Shown here piece by piece: positions 44,838 to 53,099 of a DNA stretch of 64,000 nt. The stretch is from Chlorogloeopsis fritschii PCC 6912 (GTDB lineage Bacteria > Cyanobacteriota > Cyanobacteriia > Cyanobacteriales > Nostocaceae): positions 1 through 64,000 of the forward strand of contig NZ_AJLN01000107.1 of assembly GCF_000317285.1 (NCBI RefSeq), given 5' to 3'. The notes below the pieces were generated by a model. That model worked only from the letters and a program-made list of their open reading frames with translations. It searched no databases and was not told the DNA's origin. Each line of letters starts with the position of its first letter. Position 1 is the first letter of the stretch. Made by a program: the position numbers and the translations under genes.

Positions 44838-44984
44838 TTACAATAGAGAGCTTTTGTGCAGAGTTGCACCACCAGAAATGGTTTCCATTGCTTCAAAGGA
44901 CAGTTCGGTGATTTCAGTTTGGTTCTGTTCTTGTTGGCGAACTTCCTTTTCTGGCTTATTGGTAGCAGTATTTTTCTTAGACAT
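44838..44984 (-). CDS. Double-glycine leader peptide precursor with nine-residue core
   Basis: This 48-residue precursor peptide has a charged, Gln-rich leader (1-39) that ends in ELSFEAMETISGG, matching the LSxxELxxIxGG consensus for leaders cut by C39 peptidases. The predicted mature peptide is ATLHKSSLL. ATG at 44984 is preceded by AAGGAG with 8-nt spacing. Tandem TAA stops end the gene. The TPR, C39 ABC exporter and HlyD genes follow on the same strand. The core has no Cys and only one Ser pair and one Thr, and no lanthionine, YcaO, radical-SAM or ATP-grasp enzyme is encoded beside it, so it may be secreted unmodified as a signal. A function as bacteriocin, biofilm factor or pheromone cannot be told apart here. 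Confidence 0.88.
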   Translation of the reverse strand: MSKKNTATNKPEKEVRQQEQNQTEITELSFEAMETISGGATLHKSSLL

Positions 44985-45417
44985 GGAATACTCCTTGTAA
45001 ATAAAACAATGAACTTGTCAGAATTGAGTTGCCAAACCAGATAAAGCTCATTGAAAGGCAGTCAGCATAAGTGTTTTACAACTTAAGAGTACCTTTCTGC
45101 TCCACTGCTAATTGCACACCTCAATCTGTAGTTAAAATAACTAATCTAATAATTGCTGCATAGTACCCTGATGTGTAATTTTTTCTAGTTGGGTATTTTG
45201 GTATAGTTTTAAGTTTTCGCATTTTTGCATCAGGGGGTTCTGTGAATGAGTCAAAAATTTAACTGATTTGCTCACCCTACCAGGGCAAACTCACTTAGAT
45301 GTTGACAAAGCAACACAGAGAAACTACTAGGTTGGTCATTTCTAGGTTTTTTGAACCAATCTTTGAAGGTTAAGGGAAGCTAGAAGCTGTAAAACTCAGC
45401 CTACTTGTGAAAACAAA
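44985..45417. other. Upstream region of the GG-leader peptide gene
   Basis: About 430 bp between the ABC-F gene and the peptide gene. It should hold the promoter of the export cluster. An 8-bp inverted repeat CCCTGATG (45166-45173) and CATCAGGG (45228-45235) is present. I looked for a second GG-leader peptide on the minus strand here and saw none. Confidence 0.5.
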
Positions 45418-45440
45418 ACTCCACCCTTGAGGGGTGGAGT
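45418..45440 (-). terminator. Rho-independent terminator of the ABC-F gene
   Basis: On the minus strand a 9-bp stem ACTCCACCC/GGGTGGAGT with a 5-nt loop is followed by TTTGTTTTC. It starts 29 bp after the ABC-F stop codon. Confidence 0.85.
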
Positions 45441-45469
45441 GTTCAGAATTATGAATTTTAGCTGCTGTT

Positions 45470-47164
45470 TTATTTCTTTTTCGCAGCTGCTTTTGCGGCT
45501 TTAGCAGCTTTCTTGGCAGCTTTTTCGGCAGTGATCGCCGCTAGTCTAGCTTGTTCCTTCTCTTCAGCAATTTTTTCTAGGTAGTAGTGATAATCACCTA
45601 GATATACACGGAATTCCCCATCCCGAATTTCCACGATTTTATTTGCTACTTGAGAAATAAAATACCTGTCGTGAGAAACAACGATTGCGGTTCCCTCGTA
45701 ATTTTGCAGTGCTTCTTCCAGCATTTCTTTGGCTGGAATATCTAAATGGTTTGTTGGTTCATCTAGTATCAGTAAATTTGCCGGGCGCAAGAGCATTTTT
45801 GCCAACGCCAGACGTGCCTTTTCTCCACCGCTAAGAGCGACAACTTTTTTAAACACCGTGTCACCACTGAATAAAAAGCGTCCTAGTAACGTGCGGACTT
45901 CTTCATTTTTCCAATCAGGGACTTCATCATGGATAGTTTCCATGACAGTTCTTTGTAAATCTAAAGCCTCCGCTTGGTTTTGCTCAAAATAACCGGGGAT
46001 CACGTTATGCTCGCCTAAGCTAACATTGCCTTCCGTGGGTTGCTCTATACCCATAATTATCCGTAATAACGTGGATTTACCAGCACCATTAGGAGCAAGA
46101 AAAGCAATGCGATCGCCTCTTTCAATTAAGAGATTTGCTCCCAAAAATAAAATTTTATCGTCGTAGATGTGAGTTAAATCTTTGATTTTTATCACTTCTC
46201 GTCCGCTACGGGGTGCAGGCGGAAAACGGAAGTGCAATGTTTTGACATCAGAGGTGGGTGCTTCGATGCGCTCAATTTTTTCTAGTTGCTTTTCTCGGCT
46301 TTTTGCCTGGGTGCTGCGATTGGCACTGGCGCGGAACCTATCAACAAACGCCTGCTGTTTCTCTAGTTCTTTCTGCTGGCGTTCGTAAGCAGATAATTGC
46401 GCTAATTGATTTTCTGATTTTTGTTGCAGGTATGCCGAGTAATTGCCAAAGTAGGTAGTGGAAACACCACGTTCAGTTTCCACAATCTGGGTACACAGAC
46501 GGTCAAGAAACTCCCGGTCATGGGAGACTATTACCATCGGTGTGGTTAATCCTTTCAGGTAATTTTCTAGCCACTCAATAGTTTCTAAATCTAGGTGGTT
46601 AGTCGGCTCGTCTAGCAGCAACAAATCCGGTTCTTGCAGCAAAATTTTACCTAAGTTCATCCGCATCTGCCAGCCACCACTAAAGGCACTGACAAGGCGA
46701 TCGCCATCCTCTGGCTCGAATCCCATTTCTGGCAATATCTTGCCAATGCGTGCTTCCAAGCCGTAACCATCTAAAGCTTCAAACTGTCGCTGGAGACGAT
46801 CCAATTTATTAATCAGTTTTTCCAGTTCCTCTGGGGAAGCAGTTTGCATTTGGTGCTGCACTTGCACTAAAGACTGATTTACCTGGTTTGCCTCCTTAAA
46901 GACTGTCCAAAATTCTTCTCTGACTGTGCGAGAGGGATCAACATCAAATTCTTGGTTGAGGTAAGCTATGTGTAAGCTGGCAGGACGAATAACTTCACCA
47001 GAAGACGGTTCAACTTCGCCAGTAATAATTTTGAGTTGTGTTGATTTTCCGGCTCCATTGACACCAACTAAACCAATGCGATCGCCAGATTTGACTTCCC
47101 AGTTGATATCCTTGAGGACTTCGCCAGTCGGATAAATTTTACTGATATGTTCTAGTCGCAACAT
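45470..47164 (-). CDS. ABC-F family ATPase (two ABC domains)
   Basis: This 564-residue soluble ABC protein has no membrane part and belongs to the group that acts on ribosomes (EttA/Uup-like). The first ABC domain has Walker A GVNGAGKST, signature FSGGWQMR and Walker B LLLLDEPTNHLD. A charged linker (about 240-310) holds heptads. The second domain has APNGAGKST, LSGGEKARLA and LLILDEPTNHLD. The C-terminal 35 residues are Lys/Ala-rich, as in several ribosome-binding members. It has its own terminator. It is probably involved in translation, but antibiotic protection cannot be excluded. Confidence 0.92.
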   Translation of the reverse strand: MLRLEHISKIYPTGEVLKDINWEVKSGDRIGLVGVNGAGKSTQLKIITGEVEPSSGEVIRPASLHIAYLNQEFDVDPSRTVREEFWTVFKEANQVNQSLVQVQHQMQTASPEELEKLINKLDRLQRQFEALDGYGLEARIGKILPEMGFEPEDGDRLVSAFSGGWQMRMNLGKILLQEPDLLLLDEPTNHLDLETIEWLENYLKGLTTPMVIVSHDREFLDRLCTQIVETERGVSTTYFGNYSAYLQQKSENQLAQLSAYERQQKELEKQQAFVDRFRASANRSTQAKSREKQLEKIERIEAPTSDVKTLHFRFPPAPRSGREVIKIKDLTHIYDDKILFLGANLLIERGDRIAFLAPNGAGKSTLLRIIMGIEQPTEGNVSLGEHNVIPGYFEQNQAEALDLQRTVMETIHDEVPDWKNEEVRTLLGRFLFSGDTVFKKVVALSGGEKARLALAKMLLRPANLLILDEPTNHLDIPAKEMLEEALQNYEGTAIVVSHDRYFISQVANKIVEIRDGEFRVYLGDYHYYLEKIAEEKEQARLAAITAEKAAKKAAKAAKAAAKKK

Positions 47165-47309
47165 CGGGTGTCTCCAAGGTAGGCAATTGGCAGCGAAGGC
47201 AGACTCACGTCGAGTCTAATCTTAACAAAATTTAACTCCAAGTTTGGCACAATCAATTCCTTGAAGACAGAGAAAAATTTTGGCTAGCAATAGGCTGATA
47301 GTTGCTACA

Positions 47310-48107
47310 TCAACTGGAGGATTGATTTTGTGAGGCTTCCCTGACTTGTGCGACTTCTAAACCTAACGCCTCTGCTATCTGTTCTACAGTTAATCCCAAA
47401 GCCAATAGCCGAGGTACTGCTTCTAATTTGCCTTCTTGTTTGCCTTCTTGTTTGCCTTCTTGAAATGCGTCTTGATAAAATCGTGTCTGCTTTAACTCGC
47501 TTAAGCCAAACATAGTTTCTATTTCCTCCCTGCTCATCCTGGGAAACTTATAAACCAAAATAGTCTCTATTAATTCTAATAACTGCCGCTGTTTCGGTTT
47601 AGAGCTTATCTCTTGTTTAGTTCTATTTATTAGTTGCCTTGCTTGTGAAATAGCTATATCTTCATTTTCAATCACTAATTTAATAGTCGCAATACTAATA
47701 GGTAGTGAAGTCACTTCACCTAATTCATCAAGATAAATACGTAGGACTCGCTGGCTTGTAAAGAATTCTCGATAATGTTGTATATTCGACGTGTCTACAC
47801 TACTGCTGGGATATATGAGCACACCACGCCAGTCATTTTGTGGTGAGTTTTGCCGTAGGTATAGAAAAATTTCTGCAAACAATCGAGCGTAAATATTTGC
47901 ATCAGTTTGAAACTGCACTTCAACAAAGTAAATAGGGCTTTCTTCGTGTGTGGGAAGAAATACACCATCAATTCTGAATGCTGTTTGTTTGATTTCAACT
48001 GATGAAAATTGATAGGTGTTAGCCTCTTGTGTTAGTTCACCTATGAGTTCAAAAAAGATATCGGGGAATTCTTGAAAAAGACGATAAAAAATACTGTCAG
48101 TTTTCAC
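47310..48107 (-). CDS. DUF2887 / Rpn-like nuclease-family protein
   Basis: This 265-residue protein of the PD-(D/E)XK-type Rpn/transposase_31-like family is very common in cyanobacteria. Seen: MKTDSIFYRLFQEFPDIFFELIGE at the N-terminus, the probable nuclease core RIDGVFLP and IYFVEVQFQ (D, E and Q in the expected order), and a C-terminal tail with tandem EGKQEGKQEGK units followed by a VEQIAEALGL helix. The tail repeat is encoded by a TTGCCTTCT-type microsatellite around 47430-47470. It probably cuts DNA or promotes recombination. It is a single gene with no mobile-element ends seen nearby. Confidence 0.85.
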   Translation of the reverse strand: MKTDSIFYRLFQEFPDIFFELIGELTQEANTYQFSSVEIKQTAFRIDGVFLPTHEESPIYFVEVQFQTDANIYARLFAEIFLYLRQNSPQNDWRGVLIYPSSSVDTSNIQHYREFFTSQRVLRIYLDELGEVTSLPISIATIKLVIENEDIAISQARQLINRTKQEISSKPKQRQLLELIETILVYKFPRMSREEIETMFGLSELKQTRFYQDAFQEGKQEGKQEGKLEAVPRLLALGLTVEQIAEALGLEVAQVREASQNQSSS

Positions 48108-48160
48108 GAAGTTGACAAAAGATTTTTATATTGTGGCTATTTTACTAAAGTAATCCCTCT

Positions 48161-48373
48161 TTAGTCACGTTGATGTTTTCTGTCTTGGTACTGTCTGTGT
48201 AGCTCTGGGTAATGCTCTAGATCTTCTACAGATTCAGGTGCGGGGAAAACTATAGCCTCAGGGTCTTGAAATCGATCAATATATGCTTGTAGTGCTTCTT
48301 GATCTTCTCTGTGGGCTAGGATGTAGCGCCTTAATTCTGCACGATTCATTGTTGTAAAATTGTGTTTGCTCAT
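48161..48373 (-). CDS. Small DUF6887-like protein, second member of a gene pair
   Basis: This 70-residue soluble protein contains NFTTMNRAELRRYILAHREDQEALQAYIDRFQDPEAI. I recognise it as a small cyanobacterial family (DUF6887-like, from memory), usually encoded directly behind a 55-60-residue partner. ATG at 48373 is preferred over 48385 because it overlaps the TGA of the upstream partner frame as ATGA. The upstream partner carries an in-frame stop (see the entry at 48370-48543). The function is unknown. Its small size, paired arrangement and wide copy number suggest a toxin-antitoxin-like unit, but that is only inferred. Confidence 0.7.
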   Translation of the reverse strand: MSKHNFTTMNRAELRRYILAHREDQEALQAYIDRFQDPEAIVFPAPESVEDLEHYPELHRQYQDRKHQRD

Positions 48374-48543
48374 ACGTACCGCCACTTTCCATTTGGATAA
48401 ATGACAATTTCGGTTTCTTAGCCTGCAAGAATGACTACGTGTTTTGTTCGCTGGTCAATTGTCACCAAATAAATTGGTAAGTACATTCTAGTATTTTGAT
48501 AGCTGAGAATAAAGCAAGTGCGTAGCTGTTGGTAGGTTGGCAT
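48370..48543 (-). pseudogene. DUF6888-like partner gene with in-frame TAA
   Basis: Reading from ATG at 48543 gives MPTYQQLRTCFILSYQNTRM and further residues that look like the 55-60-residue partner family (DUF6888-like). Codon 42 at 48418-48420 is TAA. Continuing in the same frame gives ETEIVIYPNGKWRYV and a TGA at 48370-48372 that overlaps the next gene as ATGA. The conserved-looking continuation and the exact overlap imply that the stop is a recent nonsense mutation, a sequencing error or a read-through site. A shortened 41-residue product is also possible. Confidence 0.65.
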
Positions 48544-48651
48544 TTTCTTTCCGATCACTTTTCTGCAATTTACCATTACACACTTTTAGCAAAATGATGC
48601 GATCGCACTACACTCAAAAGAGTAACAATATGTACTTGGGGAGCATATGCT

Positions 48652-48963
48652 TTGACACAACGAACACCACGTCCCCCGATTCTTAAACCGAATGAGACGT
48701 ATACTTTCCGCAGTTACTTTTTGATGAAATTTGCTCCGGCAGATATTCTCAAGGAGTTAGGAGCGAACTTGGTTAAGGGTGCTATTAATTTACTTTCATC
48801 GCTCCTCGCGGGTGGTAACTCAGGATTTGATGCTGTATCGAGTTCCCACCGATTTAGAAGTCTTGATGCAGATTTTAGTGGGGATTTTGACGCAGGATTA
48901 GAAAGAGCGATCGCAACAATTAACCGCTACGAGGTATGCGTTCAATCTCCGCATAACCACTAA
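48652..48963 (+). CDS. Possible small protein, overlaps DUF2993-like gene on the other strand
   Basis: This 103-residue frame starts with TTG at 48652, 8 nt after GGGGAG. The first half (PPILKPNETYTFRSYFLMKFAPADILKELGANLV) looks like real protein and resembles the start of a longer cyanobacterial family, as far as I recall. The second half is Gly/Ser/Asp-rich. Its last 44 bp overlap the 3' end of the oppositely oriented DUF2993-like gene, and the final residues (YEVCVQSPHNH) look like antisense of that gene. It may be a truncated remnant of a longer gene. The function is unknown. Confidence 0.4.
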   Translation: MTQRTPRPPILKPNETYTFRSYFLMKFAPADILKELGANLVKGAINLLSSLLAGGNSGFDAVSSSHRFRSLDADFSGDFDAGLERAIATINRYEVCVQSPHNH

Positions 48964-49810
48964 AAATTAACCGTTTTCCCTCGGTTTCCAAACGATTAAG
49001 CCGCATTTTTACTCCATCCAAATCAAAGCGATCTAAATCAACCATATTATCCAAAATTTCCGCTAGCGCCAGACTTAAGGTTTTAGACATTTCTCGCTGT
49101 GCTTCTGGCACTTGCTCAAGTTCAACTTCCGGGTTTTGAAAAGAAATGCGTCTGCGCCTTTCTACAGCTATGGTTACAGTCATATTCAACGGCACGAGTT
49201 CGCCGTTGTTTAAATCTGCTTTTGCCCAAAGTTTGAGGCGATTTTGGGGTAACAACTGCACCTTGATTTCGCTAAAAGAGACTGGTTTGCCACCGGATAA
49301 GGCTGTCAAAGCAGGTAAGGATAAATTCACTAAACGATTTCTTACCAGTTCTGCTTGAAAAGACTGGTTGATACCTTCTTCTGACAATACGACTTGGGCG
49401 ATCGCTTGTGTTGGTTGCTTCAAATTTAACTTGCCACTCAAAACAGAACCAAAATCAATCGCAACAGCATCGGTTTCAAAAGACATTTCCTCCACTGCAA
49501 AATCTTTACGAATCACTAAGCCACGACCACTCATTTTAAAACTGTCAATACTGCCTTGTAAGAGTTTGCTGGAGGGATAACAGCGGACAAAGACTTCTAT
49601 TGACTCGCTTTTGGTGAATAGGTGGCGAATCGTTTGGCTCGCAACGGTGTTGAGCATCCGCTCTCCCCAGTCGGTGCCTTTGGGATCTGTTAAACCTGTA
49701 AGTCCGCCGAACATTGAGTTGATGCCTCTAGAAGTTCTTTGTATTTTTGTAACAAATTGTGAAGGATGCAGCAAGTCTTTGGCGATTGATTGTGCTGATA
49801 GATCGGTCAA
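48920..49810 (-). CDS. DUF2993 / LmeA-family phospholipid-binding protein
   Basis: This 296-residue protein has the N-terminal segment GINSMFGGLTGLTDPKGTDWGERMLNTVASQTIRHLFTKSESIEV and long amphipathic beta-strands (VRCYPSSKLLQGSIDSFKMSGRGLVI, LVRNRLVNLSLPALTALSGGKPV). These fit the tubular lipid-binding fold of DUF2993 (LmeA-like) proteins common in cyanobacteria. No clear signal peptide or membrane helix is visible, so location is uncertain. It probably binds or carries lipids. It ends in a 44-bp overlap with a small opposite-strand frame and is separated by 460 bp from the efflux genes. Confidence 0.8.
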   Translation of the reverse strand: MTDLSAQSIAKDLLHPSQFVTKIQRTSRGINSMFGGLTGLTDPKGTDWGERMLNTVASQTIRHLFTKSESIEVFVRCYPSSKLLQGSIDSFKMSGRGLVIRKDFAVEEMSFETDAVAIDFGSVLSGKLNLKQPTQAIAQVVLSEEGINQSFQAELVRNRLVNLSLPALTALSGGKPVSFSEIKVQLLPQNRLKLWAKADLNNGELVPLNMTVTIAVERRRRISFQNPEVELEQVPEAQREMSKTLSLALAEILDNMVDLDRFDLDGVKMRLNRLETEGKRLIFSGYAEIERIPRSG

Positions 49811-50268
49811 GATATCCGATTAGATCTCAGCAAAATATGTGACTTAGGTCATGTATAAAATTGGGACTTTTGCACTATGCACTAGCACCAGAGTGAATTA
49901 TACGATGGGGTTGCAGCAACAGTAGAACATCCGAGCAATCATGTAGTCACAACACGCAAATCTAAATTAGACTTCGTCAAAGTTACAGGACTTACGCAAA
50001 ATACTCTTCTAATTCTTGTTCTTCCGTGACTTGTGCGTAAGTCCCAGAGTTAGCTGAAACCTTCCAATAGAGATATTCCTCCTACTGGAGGATTGTGAGA
50101 CCTAAGTATATGGTTACATCAAAATTGCCAATGGGAACATTCTATAAATAGATAATTGAAATAATACAGATAAGAAAATTACAACTTTAGAGCTACCAAA
50201 ATCCAGTTACCTCGAATTCTTGCAGCAGTGCCTCTGTGTAGCCAGTACTCCTAAACAGAACAGGATAA
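49811..50268. other. Divergent intergenic region upstream of efflux genes
   Basis: About 460 bp between the DUF2993-like gene and the MacA-like gene. It contains a 57-bp MITE-like element at 49988-50044 and is otherwise AT-rich. No gene was recognised. Confidence 0.5.
49988..50044. mobile_element. 57-bp MITE-like element with 11-bp terminal inverted repeats
   Basis: The ends GGACTTACGCA (49988-49998) and TGCGTAAGTCC (50034-50044) are exact inverse complements. GGACTTACGCA-type ends are, as I recall, common on small cyanobacterial insertion elements. No transposase is present, and no clear target-site duplication is seen. Confidence 0.55.
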
Positions 50269-51804
50269 ATGAAAATTGATACCTCGCACCCCTTAGACAC
50301 ATCAAATTTCCTTCTAGAAGCAAAGAAAAAGAAAAGGACTGGTTGGCTATCTTGGCTGCTCATTCTTTTGCTTTCGGGTGGAGTTGGTTTTGCCGTGTAT
50401 CGTCAACTGGTAATTGTTCCCACTCGCAATGCAAGACAGAGGATTTTAACTGCTCCTGTACAAAGGCAGAGCTTACCGATCGCCGTTTCAGCTAATGGTG
50501 CAGTTAAGCCCGAACGCTCGATTAATGTTAGCCCTAAAGAATCAGGTGTACTCAAAGCATTGTTAGTCAAAGAAGGAGATACAGTCAAACAAGGGCAAAT
50601 ACTTGCTCAGATGGATGATTCTGATTTACAAGGGCAACTCACCCAAGCACGAGGACAACTAGCACAAGCACAAGCGAATCTACAAAAGGCGATCGCGGGC
50701 AATCGTCCTCAAGATATTGCTCAAGCACAGGCACAATTAGACGAAGCAAAAGCAAACTTACAAAAGGCGATCGCAGGCAACCGCCCCCAAGATATTGGAC
50801 AGGCTGAGGCACGTTTAAAAAATGCTCAAGCCACTTTGACAAAAGCAGAAGATAATTTCCGCCGCAATCAGCAGCTGTACAATGCGGGGGCTGTTTCCCT
50901 TCAAACTTTAAACCAAGCACGTGCCGATCGTGACAGTGTACAGGCTCAGGTGAATGAAGCCCAGCAGGCATTGGCATTGCAAAAAGCAGGATCGCGTTCA
51001 GAAGATATTGAGCAATTGCGGGCGGTAGTCAGGCAAAGAGAACAAGCCCTAGCACTCCTCAAAGCTGGAACGCGCCAAGAAGATATTGACGCAGCCCAAG
51101 CTCAGGTGACTTCTGCTCGTGGTTCGTTGCAAACGATCCAAACAAAAATCAATGACACTGTACTGAGAGCGCCTTTTGATGGCGTTGTGACTCAAAAGTA
51201 CGCCGATCCAGGGGCTTTTGTGACGCCAACAACCTCAGGCAGTGATGTTTCCTCAGCCACCTCTTCTTCGATATTGTCCTTAGCTTCTACAAATCAAGTT
51301 GTCGCAAATTTAGCTGAGACAAATATTTCTAAAATACGTCTGGGGCAAAAAGTCAAGATTAGAGCAGATGCCTTCCCAGGCAAAACTTTTGAGGGCAAAG
51401 TCAGTCAAATTGCTGCTCAGGCGACAGTAGAACAAAATGTTACTAGTTTTCAAGTCAAAATTTCACTTGGCTCTGACTCCCAAAATTTACTGCGATCAGG
51501 GATGAATGTGGAAGCTGATTTCCAAGTTGGTCAATTGCAAAATGCTATTGTTGTGCCTACAGCAGCAGTTGTGCGTCAGCAAGGAAGCACAGGTGTGTTT
51601 GTGACAGGAGCAGATAACAAAACAGTATTTACTCCGATTAAAACCGGCGCTACGGTCAATAACTATACAGAAGTCAAATCTGGTTTGCAAGGAACTGAAA
51701 GGGTATTACTGAGCTTCCCACCAGGAGCGCGACCGCAATCAACACCGCGAGGTGGAGTCTTGCCTGGTATGGGAGGTGGTGGTCGAGGTGGCAGATCTCT
51801 GTAA
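50269..51804 (+). CDS. MacA-like periplasmic adaptor of an ABC efflux system
   Basis: This 511-residue membrane-fusion protein has one N-terminal membrane helix (about 25-45), the lipoyl half (INVSPKESGVLKALLVKEGDTVKQGQILAQMD), a long coiled-coil hairpin (115-285), the second lipoyl half (DTVLRAPFDGVVTQKYADPGAFV) and a beta-barrel (KIRLGQKVKIRADAFPGKTFEGKV). The hairpin contains in-frame duplications of ANLQKAIAGNRPQDI and of KAGxRxEDI. The C-terminus is Gly/Arg-rich. A MacB-like permease gene follows after 23 bp, so the two form an operon exporting drugs, peptides or lipids from the periplasm. Confidence 0.9.
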   Translation: MKIDTSHPLDTSNFLLEAKKKKRTGWLSWLLILLLSGGVGFAVYRQLVIVPTRNARQRILTAPVQRQSLPIAVSANGAVKPERSINVSPKESGVLKALLVKEGDTVKQGQILAQMDDSDLQGQLTQARGQLAQAQANLQKAIAGNRPQDIAQAQAQLDEAKANLQKAIAGNRPQDIGQAEARLKNAQATLTKAEDNFRRNQQLYNAGAVSLQTLNQARADRDSVQAQVNEAQQALALQKAGSRSEDIEQLRAVVRQREQALALLKAGTRQEDIDAAQAQVTSARGSLQTIQTKINDTVLRAPFDGVVTQKYADPGAFVTPTTSGSDVSSATSSSILSLASTNQVVANLAETNISKIRLGQKVKIRADAFPGKTFEGKVSQIAAQATVEQNVTSFQVKISLGSDSQNLLRSGMNVEADFQVGQLQNAIVVPTAAVVRQQGSTGVFVTGADNKTVFTPIKTGATVNNYTEVKSGLQGTERVLLSFPPGARPQSTPRGGVLPGMGGGGRGGRSL

Positions 51805-51827
51805 AATAAGTTTTAAATGCAACTGTT

Positions 51828-53099
51828 ATGCTTAAGGGTTTTTACAGAAAAAAGAGTACCCGTACAGTTTCATTAGTAGAAATCTTGTCAATGGCTGCGG
51901 AGGCACTGTGGAGTAATAAATTACGCACCGGACTAACTATGCTGGGTGTAATTATTGGGATTTCCTCTGTCATTGCGATTACTTCTGTCGGTCAAGGTGT
52001 GCAAAAAGGAGTCGAACAACAAATACAAGCATTGGGTACAGATGTTTTGCAAGTATTAGCTGGTGCTGCGAGAAGCGGATTTATCAGTCAGGGACTTGGT
52101 TCTACCAGTACTTTGACTTGGGAAGATGCCGAGGCGATCGCCCAGCAAGCGCCATCTGCTCAGGTTGTCTCTGCTTACTTACAGCGAAACGCACAAGTTG
52201 TGTACGGCGGGCAGAACACATCCACAACAATTTACGGCACAGATTTGAACTACCCGGAAGTAAGAAATGTCTACCCGCAAGCAGGCAGATTTTTTACTCA
52301 AGAAGAACTTGATACTGCCACGCAAGTTGCTGTTCTTGGCCCTACAGTACAAAAAACACTTTTTGGAGAAGGTGCTAACGCTGTTGGTGAGAAAATTCGG
52401 GTTCGGGGAGAAGCTTACGAAGTAATTGGGGTAATGGAGCCAAAGGGTTCTCAGGGGCCTATGGATAGAGATGACCAAATTTACATTCCCCTCACTAGTA
52501 TGTCACGGAGATTAGTTGGTAATAATGCTTTGGCAGGTATTTCCGTCAGTGGAATTTTAATTAAAGCTAGCAATCAGGAGCAGTTAGAGGCTGCTCAATT
52601 TCAGGTAACTAATATATTGCGCCTGCGTCACAACATTTATCCACCAGCAGTTGATGATTTTCGGTTAACTAATCAAGCTGATATTGTCAATACTTTTACT
52701 AATGTGGTGAGTTTATTTACGGTGATGGTGGTAGCGATCGCCGGGATTTCATTGTTAGTTGGGGGAATTGGGATCGCCAATATTATGCTGGTTTCCGTTG
52801 TCGAGCGAACGCGGGAAATTGGCATTCGCAAAGCAGTAGGAGCAACCTATGCAGCCATTCTCAATCAATTTTTAGCAGAAGCGATCGCCATTTCTACCGT
52901 TGGAGGAGGCATTGGCATGGGAGCCGGTATTCTTATTGCCGCCGCCGCCGCCGCTATTTTCAAGTTTCCGTTTGTCGTTTCTCCCTTATCAGTCATCGCC
53001 GGATTTGGACTTTCATTCATAGTTGGGCTATTGGCTGGGGTGATCCCTGCACGCAACGCCGCCAAATTAGATCCAATTGCCGCTTTACGGAGCGACTAA
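51828..53099 (+). CDS. MacB/FtsX-like ABC transporter permease
   Basis: This 423-residue membrane protein has the four-helix layout of mechanotransmission ABC permeases. There is one helix near residues 38-58 (LTMLGVIIGISSVIAITSVG), a large extracytoplasmic domain (60-290), then three helices (about 290-320, 340-375, 390-412). The conserved SVVERTREIGIRKAVGA coupling segment contacts the ATPase. It is encoded 23 bp after the MacA-like adaptor. The ATPase is separate and lies 392 bp downstream, so this is the split form of MacB rather than the fused one. Confidence 0.9.
   Translation: MLKGFYRKKSTRTVSLVEILSMAAEALWSNKLRTGLTMLGVIIGISSVIAITSVGQGVQKGVEQQIQALGTDVLQVLAGAARSGFISQGLGSTSTLTWEDAEAIAQQAPSAQVVSAYLQRNAQVVYGGQNTSTTIYGTDLNYPEVRNVYPQAGRFFTQEELDTATQVAVLGPTVQKTLFGEGANAVGEKIRVRGEAYEVIGVMEPKGSQGPMDRDDQIYIPLTSMSRRLVGNNALAGISVSGILIKASNQEQLEAAQFQVTNILRLRHNIYPPAVDDFRLTNQADIVNTFTNVVSLFTVMVVAIAGISLLVGGIGIANIMLVSVVERTREIGIRKAVGATYAAILNQFLAEAIAISTVGGGIGMGAGILIAAAAAAIFKFPFVVSPLSVIAGFGLSFIVGLLAGVIPARNAAKLDPIAALRSD

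Noticed and set aside
45045-45417. Search for a second double-glycine precursor gene upstream of the first
   Set aside because: No additional short frame with a GG leader and ribosome-binding site was seen on the minus strand.
47310-48107. Possibility that the DUF2887/Rpn-like gene is a complete insertion sequence
   Set aside because: No terminal inverted repeats or target duplications were found around it. These genes are common as single chromosomal copies.
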